Part shown: positions 1-7,030 of the stretch, in pieces | How positions within the stretch are numbered: position 1 is the first letter of the stretch | How the letters are laid out: each line of letters opens with the position of its first letter | DNA from: Verrucomicrobiota bacterium | GTDB lineage: Bacteria > Verrucomicrobiota > Verrucomicrobiia > Limisphaerales > SXQI01 | Assembly (NCBI GenBank): GCA_008933045.1 | Contig: WBXJ01000012.1 | Span: 1-22,506 of the forward strand | Length of the DNA stretch: 22,506 nucleotides | Direction: 5' to 3' | Made by a program: the position numbers and the translations under genes | Notes under the pieces: generated by a model | What the model saw: the letters and a program-made list of their open reading frames with translations, nothing else | Database searches by the model: none | Told to the model about the DNA's origin: nothing

Positions 1-135
1 CAACAATTCTATCGCTTCCGTGCCCCAATCTTGGAGGCGGCTCCGGATTTGGCCAACCCTGTTTGGACACCCGTTGCAACCAACAACGTAACTACTAATC
101 AGCTCCAACGATTTTATCGCTTGCTCCTCCAGTAA
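1..135 (+). CDS. C-terminal fragment of a probable exported protein with FYR motifs
   Basis: Frame 1 is open from the first base to a TAA at 133-135 and encodes the last 44 residues of a protein whose start lies outside the window. The visible part carries two related segments: QQFYRFRAP at its start and LQRFYRLLLQ at its very end, separated by a stretch containing VWTPV and an Asn/Thr-rich piece. From general knowledge, many secreted or autotransported proteins of Verrucomicrobiota and relatives end in a short Trp- and FYR-containing segment, so this is probably the tail of a large extracellular protein, perhaps with the ending duplicated. No catalytic motif can be seen and function is unknown. 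The frame assignment is firm because the reading stays open and the two motifs repeat in phase. The family assignment is tentative. Confidence 0.6.
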   Translation, partial: QQFYRFRAPILEAAPDLANPVWTPVATNNVTTNQLQRFYRLLLQ

Positions 136-200
136 CCCTGATGTCGCACGCGTTGCGCTGGGTGCGCCAGAGGTGCCGAAAATCGTACGCGGGTCTAGAG

Positions 201-229
201 TTGTTTTACGGTCTGACTGAATGTACAAA
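201..229 (+). promoter_or_regulatory. Candidate sigma70-type promoter for the ceramidase-like gene
   Basis: TTGTTT (201-206) and TACAAA (224-229) are separated by 17 bases and each matches the -35 or -10 consensus at four of six positions. The ATG at 238 lies 8 bases beyond the -10 box, so a transcript from here would start at or very near the start codon. No Shine-Dalgarno sequence is present. The matches are weak and this is only a candidate. Confidence 0.25.
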
Positions 230-237
230 TACGGGTC

Positions 238-1545
238 ATGAACTCTCGCTATGGTTGGATTTCTTGGTTTTTTGTGGGGTTGGGTTGGTTGCTTGTTGCT
301 GAACCGTTGACGGCGGAGTCGGTGTTTAAAGTCGGTGCTGCCAAGCGCGATATTACGCCCACGGAGGCGGTTCCGATGTGGGGTTATGGCGGACGGCATG
401 ATTTGCTCTCTACGGGGACGATTGATCCGCTCCATGCCTCGGCTGTGGTGATCCACGTGGGTGGCGACAAACTGGCGATTGTGGGGCTTGATCTCGGTCG
501 TTCTCCTTCGGAGCAATCTCTCCAAAACATTCGTCAACGCATCAAGGCTGGGGCGGGGATTGAGCACTCGTTCATCGCCGGTTCCCACACTCACCATGGG
601 CCGGTCCTTGAATTGAGCAATAATTCAGGAAAGGGTAAGGGTAGATTCGATGCAGCTCTTCGCTATTACAAGGCTCTCGAAGACTCCATTGTTGACGCCG
701 TGCTCGAAGCGGATAAATCGAGTGTTCCTGCTAAAATGGCGAGCGGTTCGATCGAGCTAGATAACTTTAATCGTAATCGCCAAACCAAGTTGGAGCCCAA
801 ACCGGTGGATCGGACGCTCTCGGTTTTGCGTTTCGATTCTTCTGCGACCACCAAACCGCTCGCGCTGATTGTGAACTTTACCGGCCATCCCACGAGTGTC
901 CCTGCAGAGATTTTGAAGTTTTCGGCTGATTATGTCGGTGCAATGAAATCAACGATTGAAAAGGAATTTGGTGGCACGGCTCTTTTTATGCAGGGAGCCT
1001 CTGGAGACATTTCTGTCAATCGGGGAACGAATGCTGACTACATCGCCTTTGGGCAAACACTCGGTCGTGAAGCGATCAAACTCGCGTCTTCGCTTCAACC
1101 TGCGACCGTTGCAAAGCCAACTCTGAAAGTGCGCGAGGACCGATTTAAATTCGATTCACGGAGCGATTTAAATAATCCGGTGATCCGCGCCGCTTACTCT
1201 TTCGCCTTTTTTCCTGAGCTAGTAGCGAATTTTACTGAGGAATACGCGACCGGCGTTCGTCCGCGCCTCACCGTCGCGCTCTTGAATGAGGAGGTTGCTC
1301 TAGTCGGTGGGTCGGGTGAATTCTTCTGCCAACACGCGAACCGGCTGCGCGAACGAGCGCGACTTAAGCAATTATTTTTCTTCGGCTATTGCAACGGCTA
1401 TCACCAATATTTTCCAACGATCGAAGCTGCCGCGGAAGGTGGATATGGTGCCGACAACCGAGTCGCACCGGCGGAGGTGGGAGCGGGTGAGCAGATGATG
1501 AACACCTCGCTAAAATGGCTTTACCAAATGCAGGATAAGTTTTAG
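238..1545 (+). CDS. Neutral/alkaline ceramidase-family hydrolase, exported, single domain
   Basis: The 435-residue product begins with a signal peptide (hydrophobic residues about 8-21, likely cleavage near residue 26). The mature part opens with KVGAAKRDITP (31-41), typical of the N-terminal domain of neutral/alkaline non-lysosomal ceramidases. Family-like active-site features are SHTHHGP (116-122) and GHP (216-218), which supply candidate zinc-binding histidines, and GDISVN (256-261). The last corresponds to the ceramidase GDVSPN motif, with its nucleophilic serine kept as Ser259. Known ceramidases of this family are roughly 650-780 residues and have a C-terminal immunoglobulin-like domain, which is absent here. 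Related short proteins are common in Planctomycetes and Verrucomicrobia, and their substrates are mostly unknown. Amide hydrolysis of a lipid or other amide outside the cytoplasm is therefore an inference. The gene stands alone, between the upstream fragment and the convergent nrdJ. Confidence 0.8.
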   Translation: MNSRYGWISWFFVGLGWLLVAEPLTAESVFKVGAAKRDITPTEAVPMWGYGGRHDLLSTGTIDPLHASAVVIHVGGDKLAIVGLDLGRSPSEQSLQNIRQRIKAGAGIEHSFIAGSHTHHGPVLELSNNSGKGKGRFDAALRYYKALEDSIVDAVLEADKSSVPAKMASGSIELDNFNRNRQTKLEPKPVDRTLSVLRFDSSATTKPLALIVNFTGHPTSVPAEILKFSADYVGAMKSTIEKEFGGTALFMQGASGDISVNRGTNADYIAFGQTLGREAIKLASSLQPATVAKPTLKVREDRFKFDSRSDLNNPVIRAAYSFAFFPELVANFTEEYATGVRPRLTVALLNEEVALVGGSGEFFCQHANRLRERARLKQLFFFGYCNGYHQYFPTIEAAAEGGYGADNRVAPAEVGAGEQMMNTSLKWLYQMQDKF

Positions 1546-1554
1546 CCGAATGAG

Positions 1555-1596
1555 TGCATAAAAAAAGCACGGTCCGAAGACCGCGCTTTTTGTGCA
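1555..1596. terminator. Hairpin terminator between convergent genes
   Basis: A long hairpin with arms AAAAAGCACGGTC and GACCGCGCTTTTT (one A/C mismatch) closes on the tetraloop CGAA (1575-1578). It is flanked by outer TGCA repeats. It has a T-run on its right side and an A-run on its left, so it can end transcription of the + strand ceramidase-like gene (stop at 1545) and of nrdJ on the - strand (stop at 1610). Confidence 0.85.
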
Positions 1597-1609
1597 TTGC
1601 GGGGGAAGG

Positions 1610-4600
1610 TTAACTGCAACCGAGGCTCTCGCCGCAGTTGAGACACTTGTAACAGGCTCCGTTCCTGACCGTGATGTGACCGCAATTAGGACAGGTTGGC
1701 GCGTCCAGTTGGAAGTGTGAAATAGATTCGGTAAAAGAGGTCACCGTCCGGATTGGGGTCGTTTTCAACGGGTTAGAGCGGATCAGATTTTCAGCTTCTT
1801 CTGTGAGAGGCAGCAGTCCTGGAACCGGTCTATTCAAGTTTTTTTTTAATTCCTCCATCAACCCCGGCATGTTGAGTTCCTGCTGACCACGGTTAGGCGA
1901 GTTGGCCTCACGGTAGCCGGGGATAAACTGAATCGCCATCCAGCGAAATACGTAATCGATAATCGAGGAAGCATTCCTAATATCAGGGTTTTTAGTGAAT
2001 CCCGATGGCTCGAAGCGTTGGTGCGCGAATTTTTTAACAAGTGCTTCCAAAGGGACCCCGAATTGCAACGCAAGGCTTGTTAAGGTTCCGATGCCATCCA
2101 TCAGTCCACCAATGGTGGAGCCTTCCTTGGCCATCGTGATGAACAACTCGCCGGGTTGATGATCCTCAAAAACACCCACGGTCAGATAGCCTTCGTGGCC
2201 GGCAATATCAAATTTATGGGTGATCGCGGTGCGAGTCTCAGGCAAACGGCGGCGAAGAGGTTTTCCAGCAACTTCGCGCAAACGCACGATTTCGGCTTCC
2301 AGATTTTTGAGTTGATCGCCCGTCGCAGCTTTGTCACTTTTAGCGTTCACCCCTTCGTTGGTGCGCTTGGTGTTGAGTGGCTGTGATCGCTTCGAGCCGT
2401 CTCGGTAAATCGCCACGCATTTCAACCCCATTTTCCACGCTTGGACGTAGGCATCCATGATATCGTCAACGCTGCATCCGTTGGGGAGATTCACCGTTTT
2501 TGAAATCGCCCCGCTGATGAAGGGTTGTGCAGCACCCATCATTTTCAAATGGGCCATGTAATGGATACTCCGTTGGCCGAGATGAGCCTTGAAGGCGCAG
2601 TCAAACACCGGAAGATGCTCGGGTTGCAATCCACTTTTATGAACTTGTGTGCCTTCGGTCACATCCTCAATCGTGTCAAATTTCTCGATGTGCGCAATCA
2701 CGGCCGCAGACGCAGCAGCAGAGTAGCCTAATCGTGTGAGGGCTTCAGGCACGGTTCGGTTGACTATTTTCAGCATGCCGCCGCCTGCGAGGAGTTTATA
2801 CTTCACGAGGGCGATATCTGGCTCGATTCCGGTGGTGTCGCAGTCCATCAGGAAGGCGATGGTGCCGGTCGGAGCTAACACCGTAACTTGAGCGTTACGA
2901 TAACCGTGCTTGCGTCCCAATACTAATGCACGATCCCAACAGGTGCGTGCTTCGTCCTTGAGATTGTTGAATTCTTGGCTCGGTTGAATGGCTTCGACGG
3001 CTTCGCGGTGTTGGCGAATCACCTCGAGCATCGAGGCGACATTGTCCTTGGCGACGGGTTTGGAGACTCCCGAACAGCGAGCGTCTCGGTAACCTTTGAA
3101 CGCTCCCTGCACCCGAGCCATTTCAGCCGACTGTTCGTAGGAATGCCCCGTGAGAACAGAACTTAAGGCACCCGCCAATGCTCGCCCCTCATCAGAATCG
3201 TATGACAGTCCATAGCTCATAATCAACGAGCCGAGGTTCGCGAAGCCTAAGCCCAATGTGCGGAAAATATGTGAGTTTTCAGCAATGATCTGGGTCGGAT
3301 AGCTCGCATTATCGACCACAATTTCTTGCGCAGTAATATATATTCGGATGGCTGCTTTGTAGCGCTCGACATCGAACGTGCCATTCTCGCGCTTAAACTT
3401 CATCAAGTTCAACGACGCTAGATTGCACGCCGTGTTGTTGAGAAAAACGTATTCCGAACAGGGGTTGGTCGAGTGAATCGCATCCGTTCCTTTGCAAGTA
3501 TGCCATTTTTGAATGGCTCCATCGTATTGCATCCCGGGATCGCCACAGGTCCATGTGCCTTCGGAAATCTTGACGAGCAAATTCCTCGCATTCTTCTTTT
3601 CAAGGGGCTGATTCGTCACAACCGTCCGTGTCCACCACTCACGATTATCCATTGCCGCTTGCATGAAGTCATCCGAGGCTCGAACCGAAAGATTCTCATT
3701 CTGATACATCACGCTTCCGTAAGCGTCGCCGTTATAGGAACCGCTGTATCCCTGCTCGATCAGTGCCCAAGCCTTCTTCTCCTCGCGTTGCTTGGCATCG
3801 ATGAAATCCTCGATATCACCGTGCCAATCCTTCAGCGTATTCATCTTGGCAGCGCGGCGGGTTTTGCCGCCAGATTTGACGACGTTTGCCACCTGATCAT
3901 ACACCTTCAGAAACGACATCGGGCCGCTGGGACGTCCGCCACCACTGAGTTTTTCTTTACTAGAGCGGATGGGTGAAAGATCGGTTCCGGTGCCGGATCC
4001 GTATTTGAAGAGCATCGCCTCGCTGTAGGCCAAGTGCATGATGCTTTCCATGTTGTCATCCACCGACTGAATGAAGCAGGCACTTCCCTGAGGGTATTCA
4101 TACTGCGTCGGAGCACGCTCTGCGGCCCCTTTTTTTCGGTTGTAATACCAGTTGCCCAACGCGGAGTTTTTTCCGACGCCATACTCGTGATACAAGCCCA
4201 CATTGAACCAGACCGGCGAATTGAACGCGCCATATTGGTTCACGCAAAGCCAAACCAATTCATCGTAAAAAACTTCGCCGTCCTTGGAGGAAAAATATCC
4301 ATCCGCAACTCCCCAATTCGCAATGGTGCGGCAGACTCGATGGATCAACTGACGCACGGACGTTTCGCGTTCAGGCGAATTCTGTTCTCCATAAAAATAT
4401 TTGGAGACCACAACCTTCGTGGCAAGCTGTGACCATGACTTCGGCACTTCCACATTCTCCTGCTTAAAAATCACCTTATTGCTGTCGTCGGTGATTTCCG
4501 CAGTGCGACGTTCCCATTGAACTGAATCGAAAGGCTTTTGGTTGGCATTACTAAAGACTCGACGCACCGCGAGTCGCTGGGTGTTCGTGTTTGAACTCAT

Positions 4601-4690
4601 CGCTGTGCGCGAGGTCGACACGGGTGTTTTGGGGCGACGGGTGGCAGCTGAACTCTTGGTCGTCGATATGGGCTCGCGTGCATCAATCAT
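1610..4690 (-). CDS. nrdJ: Vitamin B12-dependent (class II) ribonucleoside-diphosphate reductase
   Basis: The 1026-residue enzyme reduces ribonucleotides to deoxyribonucleotides using adenosylcobalamin to make a thiyl radical, so it needs neither oxygen nor a second subunit. Visible class II features are FNSPVWFN (156-163), GSACF with redox Cys205, the phosphate-binding GSGTGTDLS (231-239), NPCSE (409-413) with the radical Cys411, and the second redox Cys422 in ACNLASLN. Further on are APTGTIAFLMDCDTTGIEPD (606-625) and a TSCPD-type domain around 820-930 (ITMAKEGSTIGGLMDGIGTL). A zinc-ribbon tail (CPNC 1000-1003, CYKCLNC 1013-1019) ends the protein. The first 40 residues are rich in Ser/Thr/Arg and not conserved. 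An alternative ATG at residue 31 cannot be excluded, and neither start has a Shine-Dalgarno sequence. The gene is monocistronic, with a terminator behind it and a long leader before it. Confidence 0.97.
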   Translation of the reverse strand: MIDAREPISTTKSSAATRRPKTPVSTSRTAMSSNTNTQRLAVRRVFSNANQKPFDSVQWERRTAEITDDSNKVIFKQENVEVPKSWSQLATKVVVSKYFYGEQNSPERETSVRQLIHRVCRTIANWGVADGYFSSKDGEVFYDELVWLCVNQYGAFNSPVWFNVGLYHEYGVGKNSALGNWYYNRKKGAAERAPTQYEYPQGSACFIQSVDDNMESIMHLAYSEAMLFKYGSGTGTDLSPIRSSKEKLSGGGRPSGPMSFLKVYDQVANVVKSGGKTRRAAKMNTLKDWHGDIEDFIDAKQREEKKAWALIEQGYSGSYNGDAYGSVMYQNENLSVRASDDFMQAAMDNREWWTRTVVTNQPLEKKNARNLLVKISEGTWTCGDPGMQYDGAIQKWHTCKGTDAIHSTNPCSEYVFLNNTACNLASLNLMKFKRENGTFDVERYKAAIRIYITAQEIVVDNASYPTQIIAENSHIFRTLGLGFANLGSLIMSYGLSYDSDEGRALAGALSSVLTGHSYEQSAEMARVQGAFKGYRDARCSGVSKPVAKDNVASMLEVIRQHREAVEAIQPSQEFNNLKDEARTCWDRALVLGRKHGYRNAQVTVLAPTGTIAFLMDCDTTGIEPDIALVKYKLLAGGGMLKIVNRTVPEALTRLGYSAAASAAVIAHIEKFDTIEDVTEGTQVHKSGLQPEHLPVFDCAFKAHLGQRSIHYMAHLKMMGAAQPFISGAISKTVNLPNGCSVDDIMDAYVQAWKMGLKCVAIYRDGSKRSQPLNTKRTNEGVNAKSDKAATGDQLKNLEAEIVRLREVAGKPLRRRLPETRTAITHKFDIAGHEGYLTVGVFEDHQPGELFITMAKEGSTIGGLMDGIGTLTSLALQFGVPLEALVKKFAHQRFEPSGFTKNPDIRNASSIIDYVFRWMAIQFIPGYREANSPNRGQQELNMPGLMEELKKNLNRPVPGLLPLTEEAENLIRSNPLKTTPIRTVTSFTESISHFQLDAPTCPNCGHITVRNGACYKCLNCGESLGCS

Positions 4691-4710
4691 GGCAGTATTT
4701 GGTCGGTTAT

Positions 4711-4740
4711 GGGCACTCAGTGGGGGTAAACTGAGTGACC
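4711..4740 (-). promoter_or_regulatory. Leader hairpin just upstream of nrdJ
   Basis: CACTCAGT and ACTGAGTG form a perfect 8-bp stem with an 8-base loop. After one mismatch, two further G-C pairs extend it. It ends 20 bases before the nrdJ start codon and is not followed by a T-run, so it is not an intrinsic terminator. It could be an operator or an mRNA structure near the ribosome-binding region. No regulator is identified. Confidence 0.45.
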
Positions 4741-4773
4741 AAAAATGTGTTCGTCAGGTTCCGTAGCAGAGGT

Positions 4774-4787
4774 CAAAATCGATTTTG
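4774..4787. promoter_or_regulatory. Perfect 14-bp palindrome CAAAATCGATTTTG
   Basis: The two halves are exact inverted repeats with no spacer, about 85 bases upstream of the nrdJ start. This symmetry suits a dimeric DNA-binding protein. It does not match the NrdR box as I know it. The A/T-rich make-up raises the odds of a chance palindrome. Confidence 0.3.
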
Positions 4788-4828
4788 TTTAAACAGGCAT
4801 CAACCACATGGGGTAGTAGACGGGAAAG

Positions 4829-4856
4829 AATTTACCACTAGCGGTGGTGGTGACAA
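4829..4856 (-). promoter_or_regulatory. Weak candidate promoter for nrdJ
   Basis: On the minus strand, TTGTCA (4856-4851, five of six to the -35 consensus) is followed after 16 bases by TAAATT (4834-4829, four of six to the -10). The spacer contains inverted arms ACCAC and GTGGT (4834-4838 and 4844-4848 on the + strand), which could be an operator. Use of this promoter would give a leader of about 130 bases containing the palindrome and hairpin. Confidence 0.25.
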
Positions 4857-5055
4857 GCTCAATTCGATTTTTTTGAGATCAACCCGTTTCACCCTGAAAA
4901 TCAATAGGTTAGGTGCCACAAAATGAGGGTTGAAGCACGAAGTTCATCGAAAAAATTAAACCTCTGCCCGTTGCGGATTGCAAATCAAACTTGAACTGTA
5001 AAAAGAACGCGATGAAAACCAGCCAATTCTGTTGACGAAAATTGTTAATTTTGAG

Positions 5056-5823
5056 TTAGGAAGTTTTTCCAAGGAGACGCTGGAGTCGATCGCGATAGCT
5101 TCGGCTGAGTGTCACTTTAGCACCTGATTTAAGGATGATGACATACTCGCCGTGGAAGAGGGGTTGCATTTCTCGGATGCGCTCAACATTGATGAGAGAG
5201 GATCGGCTGACGCGCAGGAACTGTGCTGCGGGCAATTTCTTTTCTAGCGCGAGCATGGTTTCGCGGATCAAGTGAGATTCGTTTCCTGTGTGTATGGCGA
5301 CGTAATTATCATCGGCTTCCGCCCAATCGATCTCCTCAAAGCGGATAAACCTTACCTTGCCATCGGTCTTGATCACCAGCCTGTCGAGTGAGCGAGGACG
5401 GGGTTGAAGGTCGGCTAAAAGTTTCGTCATTCGTTGTTCCAAGGCTTCGGGATCGCGACGGCGGAGAGTCTCCAGAACTCGGCCCAAGGCGAGATCGAAC
5501 CGCTCTCGATCGAAGGGTTTCAACAAATAATCGACGGCGTTGACTTCGAAAGCTTTGAGGGCAAATTGATCATGCGCGGTGACAAAAATGACCAATGGCA
5601 TCTGGGCCGTTCCCAAAGTTTCCACGACCTCGAACCCATCGAGTTCGGGCATTTGCACATCGAGAAAAATAAAGTCGGGGTTGAGTGCTTCGATGGTTTC
5701 GACCGCCGTTTTTCCGTCAGCACATTGCCCAACCACCTCGACCTGAGCGTGATCCCGCAACAACGTGGCCAGTCGTTGTCGGGCCAGTGCTTCGTCATCA
5801 ATAATCAGGCAACGGTATTTCAT
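5056..5823 (-). CDS. LytTR-family response regulator
   Basis: The 255-residue protein has an N-terminal receiver domain (about 1-120) with acidic residues Asp9/Asp10, phospho-acceptor Asp55 in FLDVQMPELDG, Thr82 and Lys102 in the KP motif. A C-terminal LytTR DNA-binding domain (about 148-251) is marked by EADDNYVAIHT, FLRVSRSSLINVERI and LSRSYRDRL. Such proteins (AlgR, BtsR/YpdB, AgrA families) bind short direct repeats upstream of target promoters. The ATG at 5823 overlaps the stop of the sensor kinase gene by 4 bases (ATGA), implying translational coupling and that the two form a signalling pair. The target genes cannot be read from the window. The neighbours nrdJ and the ASPIC-protein gene are candidates only by position. 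Confidence 0.95.
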   Translation of the reverse strand: MKYRCLIIDDEALARQRLATLLRDHAQVEVVGQCADGKTAVETIEALNPDFIFLDVQMPELDGFEVVETLGTAQMPLVIFVTAHDQFALKAFEVNAVDYLLKPFDRERFDLALGRVLETLRRRDPEALEQRMTKLLADLQPRPRSLDRLVIKTDGKVRFIRFEEIDWAEADDNYVAIHTGNESHLIRETMLALEKKLPAAQFLRVSRSSLINVERIREMQPLFHGEYVIILKSGAKVTLSRSYRDRLQRLLGKTS

Positions 5824-6941
5824 GCGTGGGCTTCTGTGGATTTAAGGCAAGGTTGGAGATGTTTGGGAATAACAATGTGAACGGTTAATCCCGTTCCACG
5901 GCTGGAGTCGAGTTCGAGACGGTGGCGGGTGCCGTAAAGTTGTGCCAATCGTTGGCGAGTGTTAGTCATGCCGATCCCCGGGCTATTCGACGTGCGAGGT
6001 CGGAGGCCGTCGCCGTTATCGGAAACACACAGATGAAGGTTTCCTTCCTCAATTCTTCCGGTGACCTTGATGAAACCGGGGCGTGCGTGGGGCTCGATGC
6101 CATGGCGGATTGCGTTCTCGACTAACGGTTGAAGGATTAGGTTTGGGACGTAGCACCTCAAAGCTTCGTCCTCAAGATTGAATTCAAACCGCAGCCGTTC
6201 GCCAAAGCGTGTTCCTTCGATTTCGAGATAGCGTCGGAGAAAATTGACCTCACGCTGTAGTGGCACCTCCTGTTCCTCACTGCTATCGAGCGCACCCCGA
6301 AGTAACTGACTCAATTGCGAGATCATCCGATCAGCCGCCGCAATATCGACATGGATCAGCGCGGAGATGCTGTGCAATGTATTGAATAGAAAGTGTGGGT
6401 TGAGCTGCATTTGCAAAGCATGTAACCGGGCACGCACGAGCTTAGTTTCCAATTCGGAAGTCTTTAATTCTCGTTCATGAAAGCGTTGGTAATAATCGAG
6501 GGCATGCGAAACTGTGATCACGACCGAATAAATCCAGAGGTTCAAATGGAATGCTTTGATGAAGAGCTGTTGAAATGTAAGCGTAAACGAAAGGGGGGAA
6601 TGGATCATCCATGATTGGAAGATTGCCAACCCCGAACGCAGAGCGATGTAGAGAAGTGAAAAATAGAGGCTGGCAGTAAAGTGAATTACTAACATGCTCG
6701 CCCAGTTTGCTCGGTGAAATCGGAAGCGTCGTGCCAAGCGGAAGATCGGGACGCTGAGCAAGGCGAACAGATACCAATCTGCCAACGACGAGAGTAACGC
6801 CTGACTCCAGGACACGGGCAACGCCAAATGACGGGTTGAGAAAAAAAACTGAGCAGCAAACGATATCGCCGTGAGCGTCCAAAAGCCCGCAAAAAGCATC
6901 CAGCGTTGCCAGGGTTTGGGTAGTAGCAATTGTAGCGGCAT
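5820..6941 (-). CDS. LytS-type membrane sensor histidine kinase
   Basis: The product, 373 residues from the ATG at 6941, has four predicted membrane segments in its first about 150 residues and no large periplasmic domain. The kinase part follows: the His_kinase family box QLNPHFLFNTLHS with phospho-acceptor His183, an N-box LVENAIRHG (about 273-281), a G1 box SDNGDG (about 307-312) and GIGMTNTRQRL. It phosphorylates the overlapping LytTR regulator. The stimulus is unknown, and with so little exposed sequence the sensor probably reads a membrane or intramembrane signal. A GTG at 6953 would add four residues. I prefer the ATG, but neither has a Shine-Dalgarno sequence. The promoter must lie in the 89 bases shared with the divergent gene. 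Confidence 0.93.
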   Translation of the reverse strand: MPLQLLLPKPWQRWMLFAGFWTLTAISFAAQFFFSTRHLALPVSWSQALLSSLADWYLFALLSVPIFRLARRFRFHRANWASMLVIHFTASLYFSLLYIALRSGLAIFQSWMIHSPLSFTLTFQQLFIKAFHLNLWIYSVVITVSHALDYYQRFHERELKTSELETKLVRARLHALQMQLNPHFLFNTLHSISALIHVDIAAADRMISQLSQLLRGALDSSEEQEVPLQREVNFLRRYLEIEGTRFGERLRFEFNLEDEALRCYVPNLILQPLVENAIRHGIEPHARPGFIKVTGRIEEGNLHLCVSDNGDGLRPRTSNSPGIGMTNTRQRLAQLYGTRHRLELDSSRGTGLTVHIVIPKHLQPCLKSTEAHA

Positions 6942-6976
6942 CGTGATCAACACGCACGGATGAAGGCTATTTCGCC

Positions 6977-6988
6977 AAACCGTGGTTT
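6977..6988. promoter_or_regulatory. Inverted repeat AAACC-GT-GGTTT in the divergent promoter region
   Basis: Five-base arms flank a 2-base centre midway between the divergent sensor-kinase and ASPIC-protein genes. It could be an operator serving either. It is short, so chance is plausible. To its right lies TATAAA (7018-7023), 7 bases before the ATG at 7031, a possible -10 box without a good -35. Confidence 0.25.
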
Positions 6989-7030
6989 AAGCTTACGTAA
7001 TCGAAGTTTTTCCAGTATATAAAGTCAAAA

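Larger units (their letters stand above)
4691..5055. other. 365-base gene-free leader region between nrdJ and the LytTR regulator gene
   Basis: No convincing gene lies here. On the minus strand it follows the lytT-like stop and precedes nrdJ, so it must hold the end of the first transcript and the nrdJ promoter and leader. I find a hairpin at 4711-4740, a 14-base palindrome at 4774-4787 and a weak promoter at 4829-4856. A short A/T-only inverted repeat at 5038-5052 could mark the end of the regulator transcript but is too weak to call a terminator. I looked for a cobalamin riboswitch B12 box and for NrdR-type boxes on both strands and saw neither. Confidence 0.7.

Noticed and set aside
3473..3976. 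Plus-strand open frame of 167 codons inside nrdJ
   Set aside because: It is antisense to the conserved catalytic region of nrdJ, has no recognisable motif and no promoter.
4886..4902. GTTTCACCCTGAAAA as a possible parS
   Set aside because: The two half-sites are displaced by one base and the core CACGTG is missing.
4691..5055. Cobalamin riboswitch upstream of nrdJ
   Set aside because: No B12-box sequence on either strand. The hairpin present is too short for the riboswitch core.
6475..6957. Minus-strand 160-codon frame overlapping the sensor kinase in another frame
   Set aside because: Same strand but a different frame from a well-supported kinase with membrane segments and a start. No independent features.
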